The notes beneath the pieces were generated by a model that was not told the DNA's origin, made no database searches, and saw only the letters and a list, made by a program, of their open reading frames with translations. A stretch of 64,000 nucleotides of DNA from Photobacterium rosenbergii (GTDB lineage Bacteria; Pseudomonadota; Gammaproteobacteria; Enterobacterales; Vibrionaceae), in NCBI RefSeq assembly GCF_003026455.1, contig NZ_PYMB01000009.1, positions 97,930 to 161,929 on the forward strand, read 5' to 3'. Below are positions 43,065 to 50,910 of the stretch, one piece after another. Numbering within the stretch: the stretch's first letter is position 1; each line of letters opens with the position of its first letter. Both the position numbers and the translations under genes were made by a program.

Positions 43065-43080
43065 CGTGATCGAAATCATC
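43065..43080. promoter_or_regulatory. CRP-like site near symporter 2
   Basis: CGTGATCGAAATCATC shares the GTGATCG core with the sites at 7645 and 7881 that precede the first symporter. Confidence 0.4.
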
Positions 43081-43283
43081 TTCGTAAAAAAATGAAACGC
43101 AATTTTGTTTTTGTTGTTTATTCGTTTTTCGAATAACTACCAGTTACTGTTTGTATAACAGGTACTTATAAATAATAAGAGCGGTTTTTTAAGTTGTTGA
43201 TAAAGATAAGATATTGCCTGAACTGTGATCTGCCTTGTTTTTTGGCCTTTTTTCACTACCAATTTTCATGTGATATGTATAAT

Positions 43284-43298
43284 TGAAACAACGGTTCA
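43284..43298. promoter_or_regulatory. KdgR-type box 6 (cytoplasmic lyase)
   Basis: TGAAACAACGGTTCA, one mismatch in the arms, just upstream of the lyase start. Confidence 0.5.
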
Positions 43299-43316
43299 TA
43301 AAAAGTGAGTGATTTC

Positions 43317-45329
43317 ATGCTGCAGTTTTCAAACGATGAAATGGCAAGGATCAAGAGCAAAGATTGCGCGGCAATTATCGACAACCTGATTTCAAATAAT
43401 CATACAGTTTTATCGTCGGACACCCTTGTTCCGCCGGATTCTCGAGCAACATGGAATCTGTATTATTTCTGCCCTGAACATGGGGTTCGCCTTGATTGGC
43501 AGAGAAATAGTCCGGAGGAACACCGCTGCCCGGTAGACGGCAAGGTGTTCACTGGAGAACCTTATGATGGGGCATGGTGGCGTTGGCTCAATGGGCTGAA
43601 CTCCAAAGCTTGCAATGAACTTGGCTTGCTGTGGCACTTAACCGGCGAGCAGAAATACTTCGATAAAGTCCGTGAAATCTTGATGGGCTATGCCGACCAT
43701 TACCCTGACTATGAAGAGCATGGCGGTATTCCCTACAATGGTCCGGGTAAAGCCAATGCCCAGACGCTATGTGAAGCAAACTGCCATATGGATTTCGCCC
43801 GCGGTTATGATTTCGTCCGGGAAGGCTTGACGGCAGAACAGCGTGCCCATATCGAGCAGAACCTGTTACGCGAAGGTGCTGAGTTTATGATGCAGCACCG
43901 TAGTGACCAGTTGCATAACCATGAAATGAAAATCAGCTCGACCATTGGGGTGATTGGCTTGCTGTTGGACGAGCAACGCTTTATCGATTTTGCGGTAAAT
44001 AGCCCCTATGGCCTTCGCTACCAACTGGAGCATGGCATTATTGGTGAAGGCTTGTGGTTTGAAGGCTCCATCCATTACCACTACTATGCGCTTCAGGCTC
44101 TGATGGGCTATGAAATGATGGCTCGCGGTAGTGAGTATTCACTTAAAGAGCATCCTAGCTTTTTCCAGATGTTGGCATTCCCTCTCAAGCTGGTACAAAT
44201 TGATGGACGCTTCCCTCGCTTGAATGACTGTATTGCAGGTCAGGAAGTACTTACCCATTCCCACTTATTCGAATATGCCTATAGTGAGTTCAGGCATCCG
44301 TTGTTTGCTTCGGCATTGCGCAGCATTTACCACAACAAGAGCCGAGATAATATTGACGCCCTGCTGTATGGTGTTGATGACTTGCCAGAAGCCGAGCCAC
44401 TCACAACCCAGCCAATCCATGCGTCTGGGGTCGGGTTGACGATTTGTAAAGATGAAGCCCGACAAAACATGCTGCTGGTCAAGCATTCGCCTTACGGTGG
44501 TGAGCATGACCATTATGACCGTTTGGGGATCATTATCTGCCGAGGCGGCAAGGAAATCCTGCCTGATCTAGGGACAACAGGATATGGTGCCGAGTTGCAT
44601 TACGGCTATTACAAGAACACGGCGACGCATAATACCCTAGCGGTGAACCAACAAAACCAGCCACCGGCGATCCCCGAGGTGCTGAGCTTCAAACAAACGG
44701 AAGGTGTTACCTGCCTTGATACCGTGGTTGATTGGTCGAAAGCCCATCCCGGTTTGGATAGCCATACCTTGGTGCAGTGGGATGAGGAAGCCTACCGCGA
44801 TGTGCGATTCCGCCGCAGCGTGATATGGCTTGGTGATGCGGCTATTGAAATAAACCAAGTGCATAACCCCCATGCCAAGCAGTTGGATTTAACCTGGCAT
44901 GTGCGCGGCGAGCATCAGGTAAGCCCGCTGGCTGTCCAATGTGATAATCCTCTAGAGGGGCCGTTGGCACGGATTACGGACTGCAAGATAGAAACAGTGT
45001 CAGGTGTGACCGCACAGCGGTTTGATATCGAGGGGGAGGCTGCTTACCAGTGCTTTATATCCGCCGAGGGAGTGCTGCTCACCGGTCAGGCTCCGGATAA
45101 CCCTGCGACCAGTAACCTGTCATATATGTTGCTGCGAAGCCAGGAGAAGACATTCAAATCGATAGTGGCCCATGATTTGGATACTCAGCGGCCACTTGAT
45201 AGTGTTGATGTGAAATGGGTGGGGGATAGCGCCTATATCAGCCTGAGCCGAGATGGCAAATTGCACTCAATCAAAGTGGCATTTTCTCAAGCGGGAATGG
45301 ATTTCCAATCATTGCATTGCGCCTCTTAA
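43317..45329 (+). CDS. Cytoplasmic heparinase II/III-family lyase (oligouronate lyase)
   Basis: About 670 residues and no signal peptide, so cytoplasmic. N-terminal toroid with the zinc-ribbon-like YYFCPEHGVRLDW and HRCPVDGKVF, the catalytic-type QLHNHEMK, then the C-terminal sandwich with GGEHDHYDRLGI and TATHNTLAVNQQ. This pattern is seen in exolytic oligoalginate and related lyases (PL15/PL17-like). It would release unsaturated uronate for KdgF. ATG at 43317 is chosen; GTG at 43305 is possible. Exact PL family not certain. Confidence 0.8.
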   Translation: MLQFSNDEMARIKSKDCAAIIDNLISNNHTVLSSDTLVPPDSRATWNLYYFCPEHGVRLDWQRNSPEEHRCPVDGKVFTGEPYDGAWWRWLNGLNSKACNELGLLWHLTGEQKYFDKVREILMGYADHYPDYEEHGGIPYNGPGKANAQTLCEANCHMDFARGYDFVREGLTAEQRAHIEQNLLREGAEFMMQHRSDQLHNHEMKISSTIGVIGLLLDEQRFIDFAVNSPYGLRYQLEHGIIGEGLWFEGSIHYHYYALQALMGYEMMARGSEYSLKEHPSFFQMLAFPLKLVQIDGRFPRLNDCIAGQEVLTHSHLFEYAYSEFRHPLFASALRSIYHNKSRDNIDALLYGVDDLPEAEPLTTQPIHASGVGLTICKDEARQNMLLVKHSPYGGEHDHYDRLGIIICRGGKEILPDLGTTGYGAELHYGYYKNTATHNTLAVNQQNQPPAIPEVLSFKQTEGVTCLDTVVDWSKAHPGLDSHTLVQWDEEAYRDVRFRRSVIWLGDAAIEINQVHNPHAKQLDLTWHVRGEHQVSPLAVQCDNPLEGPLARITDCKIETVSGVTAQRFDIEGEAAYQCFISAEGVLLTGQAPDNPATSNLSYMLLRSQEKTFKSIVAHDLDTQRPLDSVDVKWVGDSAYISLSRDGKLHSIKVAFSQAGMDFQSLHCAS

Positions 45330-45354
45330 TTTATTCAAGAGCAATCAACCAAGG

Positions 45355-45379
45355 CCAGCACTTATGTGCTGGTTTTTTT
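45355..45379 (+). terminator. Terminator after the cytoplasmic lyase
   Basis: CCAGCAC-TTAT-GTGCTGG followed by TTTTTTT, 7-bp perfect stem. Confidence 0.85.
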
Positions 45380-45736
45380 ATTGTCCTGTCTGGACAAATA
45401 TAAAATCTAACTGAATTAACCCTTGGTGCAGCAGTGCCGGTATCGCTTTATGAAGCTCTGATGAACCGGTATAAATATCTCGGCTTTAACTTTGTTGCAA
45501 TGTAGGTTTTCATCAATAATTCGACATTGCTCCAAGTATATTGCGGTTTTTCATTCGGGACTTATCAATGGTTACAAATTCTCTCCCACAGTGTTGTCCC
45601 CAGAAGGCTGAATTTTATATTTTTAGAAAATTATCATCATCTTAAAGTCATTAAACTGAAATGCTTCAACTGAAATATAGCGTCTGATTTGTGAACGCGT
45701 GTTCATATTTTTATTACATATTTTAGGGAAGCAATT
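45380..45736. other. Intergenic region before the lipoprotein gene
   Basis: About 357 bp, AT-rich. I see no convincing gene, repeat or structured RNA; a promoter for the lipoprotein is expected near its end. Confidence 0.4.
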
Positions 45737-46684
45737 GTGAAAAAAATTCTTAAGCTGGTTGGCGTGATGGCTGCGGTGATATCGCTAGCTGCGTGTAATT
45801 CAGATAGCTCTGATGAAGGTGGCAAAGGGCTGGAAGTGACGCCTACCGTACGCTCTCATTCACATAATGATTACTACCGTGATGAGCCGTTTTTCGGGGC
45901 GGTAAAACTGGGCTTTGGTAGCTTTGAAGCCGATGTCTTTTACCGGGAAGGCTATGATGAAGTGCTGGTGGCCCACGATGAGTGGGAAACGGTGTTTGAG
46001 TGGTCATTTGATGATATGTATATCCAGCCTTTGGTGCAGTATGTCAGGGATAACGAATACCGCTTTTATGACAACTGGTCTCACTCTGCCGTGTTGCTGA
46101 TTGATATCAAAACCCAAATTGATAGCGAAGACAGCGGTTACGAAACCTGGTTAGCTGTGGAAGAAGTGCTAAGCCAGTACCCGGATATATTTACTACGTA
46201 TGAAAATGGCGTGGTGAAGCAAGGGCCTGTAACGGCGATTATTTCAGGCCATCGCCCAATTGAGCAAATGGATGCCGCGCCAATTCGTTATTCTTTTGTT
46301 GATGGTCGCTTGGGGGACCTAGGTGAAATAACTGATCCAACGCTAATGCCTCTTATCAGCAATAACTTCAGCCACTTTAACCAGCCTCAGTTTGGCAATT
46401 TCTTTGGTAAAGGCGAATGGCCGCAAGAAGCCTTGGATGAGCTGGAAAGAATTGTTACCGAAGCCCATGCCAATAACCAGAAGATCCGTTTCTGGGCGAC
46501 ACCTGAAGGCAATGACTACATCAACAACCATATTTGGAGCGAACTGGTAAAAGCCGATGTCGACTTCATTAATACCGATCACCAGCAAGATCTACACGAC
46601 TGGTTGCTGGAAAACGACCCGCATCCATCAGAGCCCTCAGTAAATTGGTTGGATGACCCATTCTGGGAACCGATGTATCCATAA
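45737..46684 (+). CDS. Lipoprotein of the PI-PLC/GDPD-like (Aim6) family
   Basis: A 315-residue lipoprotein with lipobox ISLAAC (Cys 20). The mature part starts RSHSHNDYYRDEPFFGAVKLG, then FEADVFYREGYDEVLVAHDEW and the end has FINTDHQQDLHDWL. That is the pattern of the Aim6/phosphodiesterase-like TIM-barrel family. Starts with GTG (AGGGAAG upstream). Its role is unknown; the location next to the uronate block is probably not functional. Confidence 0.75.
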   Translation: MKKILKLVGVMAAVISLAACNSDSSDEGGKGLEVTPTVRSHSHNDYYRDEPFFGAVKLGFGSFEADVFYREGYDEVLVAHDEWETVFEWSFDDMYIQPLVQYVRDNEYRFYDNWSHSAVLLIDIKTQIDSEDSGYETWLAVEEVLSQYPDIFTTYENGVVKQGPVTAIISGHRPIEQMDAAPIRYSFVDGRLGDLGEITDPTLMPLISNNFSHFNQPQFGNFFGKGEWPQEALDELERIVTEAHANNQKIRFWATPEGNDYINNHIWSELVKADVDFINTDHQQDLHDWLLENDPHPSEPSVNWLDDPFWEPMYP

Positions 46685-46731
46685 TCTTCACTAATCGGCT
46701 CTCACCTCTATTGGGTTAACCGATTGAATAC

Positions 46732-46760
46732 AGCACACAGGTATCCCTGTGTGCTTTTTT
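46732..46760. terminator. Terminator between the lipoprotein and hpaA
   Basis: AGCACACAGG-TATC-CCTGTGTGCT with TTTTTT, perfect 10-bp stem, between convergent genes. Confidence 0.9.
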
Positions 46761-47634
46761 AGTCCCTGCCTTTTTCTCGGAATGCAGAAGCTGTGATCCC
46801 AGCATTTTTGCGAAAGAAGCGGGCGAAATAGGCTGGATCGGTAAAACCAAGCTCATAACCGACTTCAGAAATTGACATCGCGGTGAGCAACAACATCCTG
46901 CGAGCCTCCTGCATGATCCTGTCTGTGATTAACCGTTTTGAAGACAGGCCGCTGACCCTACGGCAGATATCATTGAGCCTAGAGGTAGTGAGTCCGATAT
47001 GCTCGGCATATTGCGGCAGTGCCCAATGGGAGCGGTAGTTCTCTTCTATCAATACGTTGAATTGGTTGAACACGTTGACATCTGTGCTGCGGTAGCTGGT
47101 CGTCACTTGTTGGTTGTTGGCGTAGCGCATTATCTCTATCAGGATCAATTGCAGCCAACTAAGGCTGGCAGATTCTGCCATAAACTGTTGCCCAGCCGAT
47201 TCTTTCTCCAACATTTCAAATAACGTTTCAAGCGGTGAGGATTCCGGCAAAGGGATACAAAAAGGCTGCATCGCCGTGGAGGCAATATCATTGCGGCCAA
47301 TCTCGATATCCAATAACCGCCAGACCAACTGCTGGCTGGCGGTGATGACAAAGCCGCTGGCGTGATCGTCGGTGACAAAAGAGTGGGGCACAGTTGGCGG
47401 GGTGAAAAATAACGTTTTCCCGTGCATGGAGTAATGGGACTGGTCGAGCAGGACATGGGTGTTGCCCTCGAGAATACAATGGATTTGGTAATAACGGTCG
47501 TGGTAATGGGTTGGCATATTGCGGCCGAAAAAGAGTGCGAGACTGTTTAGCCGCTCAAGGTGAAACTCGTTATCGCTGTAGCGCGAGTCGTATACCTTGC
47601 CAATGTTCAGGTTGGGGATTGTAAGTGCTTCCAT
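46759..47634 (-). CDS. hpaA: HpaA-like AraC/XylS regulator of HPA monooxygenase
   Basis: A 291-residue AraC-type activator: N-terminal cupin-like sensor (HDRYYQIHCILEGNTHVLLDQ) and C-terminal double HTH (ALPQYAEHIGLTTSRLNDICR, then SISEVGYELGFTDPAYFARFFRK). HpaA activates the monooxygenase genes in response to HPA. It is divergent from the oxygenase gene, whose promoter holds an HpaR-like palindrome. The ribosome site GGAAGG is clear. Confidence 0.82.
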   Translation of the reverse strand: MEALTIPNLNIGKVYDSRYSDNEFHLERLNSLALFFGRNMPTHYHDRYYQIHCILEGNTHVLLDQSHYSMHGKTLFFTPPTVPHSFVTDDHASGFVITASQQLVWRLLDIEIGRNDIASTAMQPFCIPLPESSPLETLFEMLEKESAGQQFMAESASLSWLQLILIEIMRYANNQQVTTSYRSTDVNVFNQFNVLIEENYRSHWALPQYAEHIGLTTSRLNDICRRVSGLSSKRLITDRIMQEARRMLLLTAMSISEVGYELGFTDPAYFARFFRKNAGITASAFREKGRD

Positions 47635-47673
47635 GGCATGACCTTCCGTTTTTTGATTTTATTATAGTAGTGA

Positions 47674-47691
47674 TAGTTAACATGTTATCTA
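47674..47691. promoter_or_regulatory. Candidate HpaR operator 4 (oxygenase promoter)
   Basis: TAGTTAACATGTTATCTA differs from a perfect palindrome by one base pair and shares TAGTTAACAT with the 20-bp palindromes at 21.4 and 21.7 kb. Confidence 0.6.
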
Positions 47692-47816
47692 AATCGGCGA
47701 AAAGTACAATTGAATACTTGTAACATCCATTTAACACTCCGTGGTCATTTCCCATAATGAATGCAAAGAAGCCGCAAAGCAGAAACGGCAAGGCTCACAA
47801 TCAAAAGGAACTGGAC

Positions 47817-48986
47817 ATGAAGCAACCAAATCCCCTGTTAGAAAAAATGCAAGCTATCCTACCGACTATTGCTGCCAACGCGGCGCAAGCTGAAATAGAC
47901 CGTACCCCGCCGGAGGAGAATATCCGCCTATTGCGTGAAGTCGGCTTTTTCCGCGCTTTCCAACCGAAAGCTTATGGGGGCTCGGAAATTTCATTGCCGG
48001 AGTTTACTGATTGTGTTGCAGCCCTAGCGGGAGCCTGTGGCGGAACCGCATGGGGAGCCAGTTTGCTTGCGACTCACAGCCATCAGATGGCAATGTTCTC
48101 CAAGCAGGCACAGGAAGAGTTCTGGGGCGACAATCCAGATGCTACGGCGAGTAGTAGTATTGCCCCGTTTGGACAAACGGAAGAGACAGAAGGCGGGGTG
48201 ATCTTCAATGGCAATATGCGCTGGAGTAGCGGTAGTGACCATGCTGACTGGGCCATTCTTGGCTTCAACCGCACCGATGTTAGCGGTAATAAGCTTTACT
48301 GTTTCGGCGTGGTGCCGCGCCATGAATACACCATTATTGATGACTGGTATGCAGCAGGCATGCGCTCCAGTGGCACCAAGACCTTGGTATTGAAAGATGT
48401 ATTTATTCCCGAACACCGGATAGAAACGGCAAAAGGCATGATGGAAGGCCGCTCTGCTGGCTTCGATCTCTATCCTGACAGCGATATCTTCTACACCCCA
48501 TACCGACCTTATTTCGCCTGTGGTTTTGCCGCTATCAGCCTAGGGATTGCCGAGCGTATGCTGGAGGTCTATAAGGAAAAGACCAAAAACCGAGTTCGTG
48601 CTTATACCGGGGCAAAAGTAGGAGCGGCTACACCCGCCTTGATGCGCCTTGCCGAATCAACCCACCAAGTTGCCGCAGCACGAGCCTTCCTTGAGAAGAC
48701 TTGGCAAGATCACAAAGAGCACGGTGAGCGCAAAGAATACCCATCCGCCGATACTTTGGCTTATTGGCGCACCAACCAGGCTTATGCGGTGAAAATGTGT
48801 ATCGCATCCGTTGACCGCTTGTTTGAAGCGATGGGGGGGATGTCCTGGTTCAATGACAATGAGGGTCAGCGCCTTTTCCGAGACTCGCATATGACAGCCG
48901 CCCATGCCTACACCGATTATGATGTGTGCGCCCAGATCCTAGGCCGCCAGTTGATGGGCCTAGACCCAGACCCAAGCATGGTTTGA
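47817..48986 (+). CDS. 4-hydroxyphenylacetate 3-monooxygenase oxygenase, C2 (acyl-CoA dehydrogenase-fold) type
   Basis: About 389 residues with the acyl-CoA dehydrogenase fold of FMN-dependent two-component oxygenases: LREVGFFRAFQPKAYGGSEISLPEF, MRWSSGSDHADWAILGF, and near the end AMGGMSWFNDNEGQRLFRDSHM. It is like C2 of Acinetobacter HPA hydroxylase, and unlike the HpaB of enterics. With reduced flavin from the HpaC-like reductase it would make homoprotocatechuate. hpaA is divergent. The start at 47817 has AAGGAACTGG; the longer frame begins before the ribosome site. Confidence 0.8.
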   Translation: MKQPNPLLEKMQAILPTIAANAAQAEIDRTPPEENIRLLREVGFFRAFQPKAYGGSEISLPEFTDCVAALAGACGGTAWGASLLATHSHQMAMFSKQAQEEFWGDNPDATASSSIAPFGQTEETEGGVIFNGNMRWSSGSDHADWAILGFNRTDVSGNKLYCFGVVPRHEYTIIDDWYAAGMRSSGTKTLVLKDVFIPEHRIETAKGMMEGRSAGFDLYPDSDIFYTPYRPYFACGFAAISLGIAERMLEVYKEKTKNRVRAYTGAKVGAATPALMRLAESTHQVAAARAFLEKTWQDHKEHGERKEYPSADTLAYWRTNQAYAVKMCIASVDRLFEAMGGMSWFNDNEGQRLFRDSHMTAAHAYTDYDVCAQILGRQLMGLDPDPSMV

Positions 48987-49058
48987 TGAATCTTTTGCTC
49001 AAGTGATGTTCTTCTATTTTGTTTCAAGACGCTTTGGTTAAAGCTTTGTTGTGTTCTT

Positions 49059-49083
49059 GCCCCCGATCTCGGGGGCTTTTTTC
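49059..49083 (+). terminator. Terminator after the oxygenase gene
   Basis: GCCCCCGA-TC-TCGGGGGC followed by TTTTTT. Confidence 0.9.
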
Positions 49084-49399
49084 ATTTTGGTATTTTTATT
49101 TTCAACTTTTGTTGAGTGTTTGAGGCTGCTTTCTCTTGGTTTACATTCAGCTACCGTGTCACCAAAATGGCTAGCCGTGATGGGTCATCAACTGATTTGT
49201 GCTTAAAGTTCTGTTTTTAAATTGATTTTATTATGGTTGGCTGATTGTGAGGCTAGCTAGAAGGCAATAATTATGAAACTGCTTGTTATGAGATGGCTTT
49301 TATTTCTATCAACAGGAAGTGAAAACACTTACGCATGGAATCAAAAAAACCAGTAATCACTCAAATAATTTTTGCATTAATAAAATTATATGATAAATT
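49084..49399. other. Gene-poor AT-rich stretch
   Basis: About 315 bp with no long frame. A 27-codon frame at 49273 is listed separately. AT-rich bases near 49360-49400 could form the promoter of the following structured RNA. Confidence 0.4.
49273..49356 (+). CDS. Possible 27-residue small membrane protein
   Basis: MKLLVMRWLLFLSTGSEN and onward, stop at 49354. A hydrophobic first half looks like a signal or membrane segment and GAAGG precedes the ATG by 9 bases. It may be chance; no homologue is recognised. Confidence 0.25.
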   Translation: MKLLVMRWLLFLSTGSENTYAWNQKNQ

Positions 49400-49597
49400 G
49401 CTTTCAAGATTTGAGAGCATCAATTTGCGAACAAAGTGCCGCACTCCTTAGAACGGGGGAGGGTGGTTTAAAGGTCTGAACTTCATTTGCATGATTAAGA
49501 CCTGCTGGGGAGACCCAGTGGATATCCTGCTTGGAACCCAGGATATTAGGAACGGGAACGGCCTTGGGCGAAAGCTCAGGGCCGTTTTTCTTTTTGG
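49400..49597 (+). ncRNA. Candidate structured small RNA with its own terminator
   Basis: Successive hairpins can be drawn: GGTCT...AGACC (49474-49502), CTGGG-GAGA-CCCAG (49505-49518), ATATCCTG...CAGGATAT (49522-49546), and a terminal AACGGCC...GGCCGTT with a GCGAAAGC loop at 49557-49585, followed by TTTTCTTTTT. The segment is GC-rich amid AT-rich DNA. I do not recognise it as a known Rfam family. A protein-coding reading is unlikely because the minus-strand 83-codon frame has no ribosome site. Confidence 0.6.
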
Positions 49598-49612
49598 AAT
49601 GCTTAAACAGGT

Positions 49613-49792
49613 TTAAGTATTCGCCGTGTTGTACCTTCGGTTGCGCCCAGCCCAAATGGTAGTTTCTGCCAAATCTTCAATTGGGTTTTCTTCTCTTACC
49701 CGGCTTCGTCTACGACGGTGAATGCTGCCTTGGGTATTTTTCTGATAGTGGCTGCTAAGCTGCCGGAGGCTCTTGATATCAGCTAGTTTCAT
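49613..49792 (-). CDS. 59-residue basic small protein of unknown function
   Basis: MKLADIKSLRQLSSHYQKNT with an Arg-rich centre (HRRRRSRVREE) and a C-terminal NRRYNTANT. The ribosome site AAGGAGAGA is almost ideal and lies 5 bases before the ATG, the best support for translation. It is convergent to the structured RNA. It has no recognised domain; a nucleic-acid-binding role would fit its charge, but that is a guess. Confidence 0.55.
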   Translation of the reverse strand: MKLADIKSLRQLSSHYQKNTQGSIHRRRRSRVREENPIEDLAETTIWAGRNRRYNTANT

Positions 49793-50145
49793 CGTTCTCT
49801 CCTTAAACAGATACTGATCCCAGCATAGAGGTCTTACCTGAATGGAAGTTGACGGATATATTCAGTTAGTTGCACTATCACTTCAATTCTTGATCTGCAT
49901 CTATTAAGTACGATGATGTGGAATTGATGAAAAATAAGGGAAATCCATTTTTCATCGCAGAGTTGGAAATATTACCGGCAACAGAGCAAATGATACTAGA
50001 GTGGAAGGAAATCACCGACCTTGCGCAAATCGCCATTTTTTGTTGTTTATTTACATGGAATGAGCAAATTACTTTGAAGTGTGTCACATTAATTTGTAAG
50101 ATCTCTCTCGTTTTCTGATACTTAATAACACATTGAGGTAGCAAA
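49793..50145. other. Intergenic region with no clear gene
   Basis: About 353 bp. Two open frames (49918-50118 plus, 49878-50231 minus) overlap each other and lack ribosome sites; neither has family features. Confidence 0.35.
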
Positions 50146-50235
50146 ATGATTGAGATGTTAGCTCTCTCCCAACTCCTTCTGGCTCGCCTAAAAGCGGAAG
50201 AGCAAAAAACTAAGCAGGAAAAAACAGGCAATTAG
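50146..50235 (+). CDS. Possible 29-residue small protein
   Basis: MIEMLALSQLLLARLKAEEQ and then a Lys-rich tail, with stop at 50233. GAGGTAG precedes the ATG by 4-6 bases. The helix is amphipathic and may be membrane-associated. Short length makes the call uncertain. Confidence 0.4.
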   Translation: MIEMLALSQLLLARLKAEEQKTKQEKTGN

Positions 50236-50340
50236 CCGCCTGTGGGCTCTGTTGCTGAAAAGCTATGTAAGTAACTAGAGAAAAGTGGATTTTGATTCCA
50301 GCCATAGACCCATAGAAATGGCTTACTGGCTGGAAATAGA

Positions 50341-50373
50341 AAAGCGGCGCATAGATATGTGCCGCTTTTTTGA
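50341..50373. terminator. Bidirectional terminator
   Basis: AAGCGGCGCATA...TATGTGCCGCTT, 12-bp stem, followed by TTTT; between the small ORF and the convergent lipoprotein gene. Confidence 0.8.
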
Positions 50374-50379
50374 TGGGGG

Positions 50380-50766
50380 CTATTCGTTGTTTAACCAGAG
50401 TTGATCTTGTTCAGAGACATACTCTTTGTAACCGGCCTCCCACCCTTGGATAGCAAGTGATTCATGTTCGGTATTGAGGCACTGACCCGTATATTGTTGG
50501 CCTTGCTTACCATGTTTGTAGGTTTTGTATGGTAGGCAGTAGTCTTCAATACCTTGTTGATAACCGAGGCGGTATTCGTTGAGTGCGCCCTCTGGCACAT
50601 CACTCAGTTTTTGAAGCTCATTCTCGGTGCGAACCAGACGGCCGTTTTCACCGTCTTTGACACCAAGCATCTTCCATTGGTTTTCCTGAGCCAGTTCTGT
50701 GTCATAGGACTGACCGGTGCAGGCCGCTAAGCTGAGGACAGCTACAAGTAAAACTAGATGTTTCAT
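50380..50766 (-). CDS. DUF2799-type lipoprotein
   Basis: A 128-residue lipoprotein with lipobox LSLAAC (Cys 16). The mature part reads YRLGYQQGIEDYCLPYKTYKHG, with repeated GY/GW-x-x-G motifs and two cysteines that may pair. This matches the DUF2799 pattern found in Vibrio. Function unknown. Confidence 0.65.
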   Translation of the reverse strand: MKHLVLLVAVLSLAACTGQSYDTELAQENQWKMLGVKDGENGRLVRTENELQKLSDVPEGALNEYRLGYQQGIEDYCLPYKTYKHGKQGQQYTGQCLNTEHESLAIQGWEAGYKEYVSEQDQLWLNNE

Positions 50767-50870
50767 CGTCTACCTCCGCAAGCAAATGTGAATTTATCTC
50801 CGTTAGTGCAAATAGTGGACGACCAGACTATTGGACTGGTCTTACACTCTAATTATATATCTACATGAAA

Positions 50871-50898
50871 AAACGGGCATAAAAGCCCGTTTTTTTAG
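50871..50898. terminator. Terminator of the TDT permease gene
   Basis: AAACGGGC-ATAAAA-GCCCGTTT with T and A runs on both strands. On the minus strand it follows the permease stop at 50911. Confidence 0.8.
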
Positions 50899-50910
50899 TA
50901 AGGTTTTTTG

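Larger units (their letters stand above)
42961..43316. promoter_or_regulatory. Divergent control region of symporter 2 and the cytoplasmic lyase
   Basis: About 356 bp, AT-rich. A CRP-like site and a KdgR-type box are listed separately; TGAAACGCAATTTTG at 43093-43107 is a further weak copy. No gene seen. Confidence 0.55.

Noticed and set aside
45380..45736. Possible riboswitch before the lipoprotein gene
   Set aside because: No conserved aptamer motif or terminator pair could be recognised.
49404..49655. 83-residue minus-strand frame over the structured RNA
   Set aside because: No ribosome site, composition follows the hairpins, and it overlaps the small 59-residue gene in another frame.
49878..50231. 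117-residue minus-strand frame and opposing 66-residue plus frame
   Set aside because: They overlap each other, lack ribosome sites and have no domain features; AT-rich DNA gives such frames by chance.
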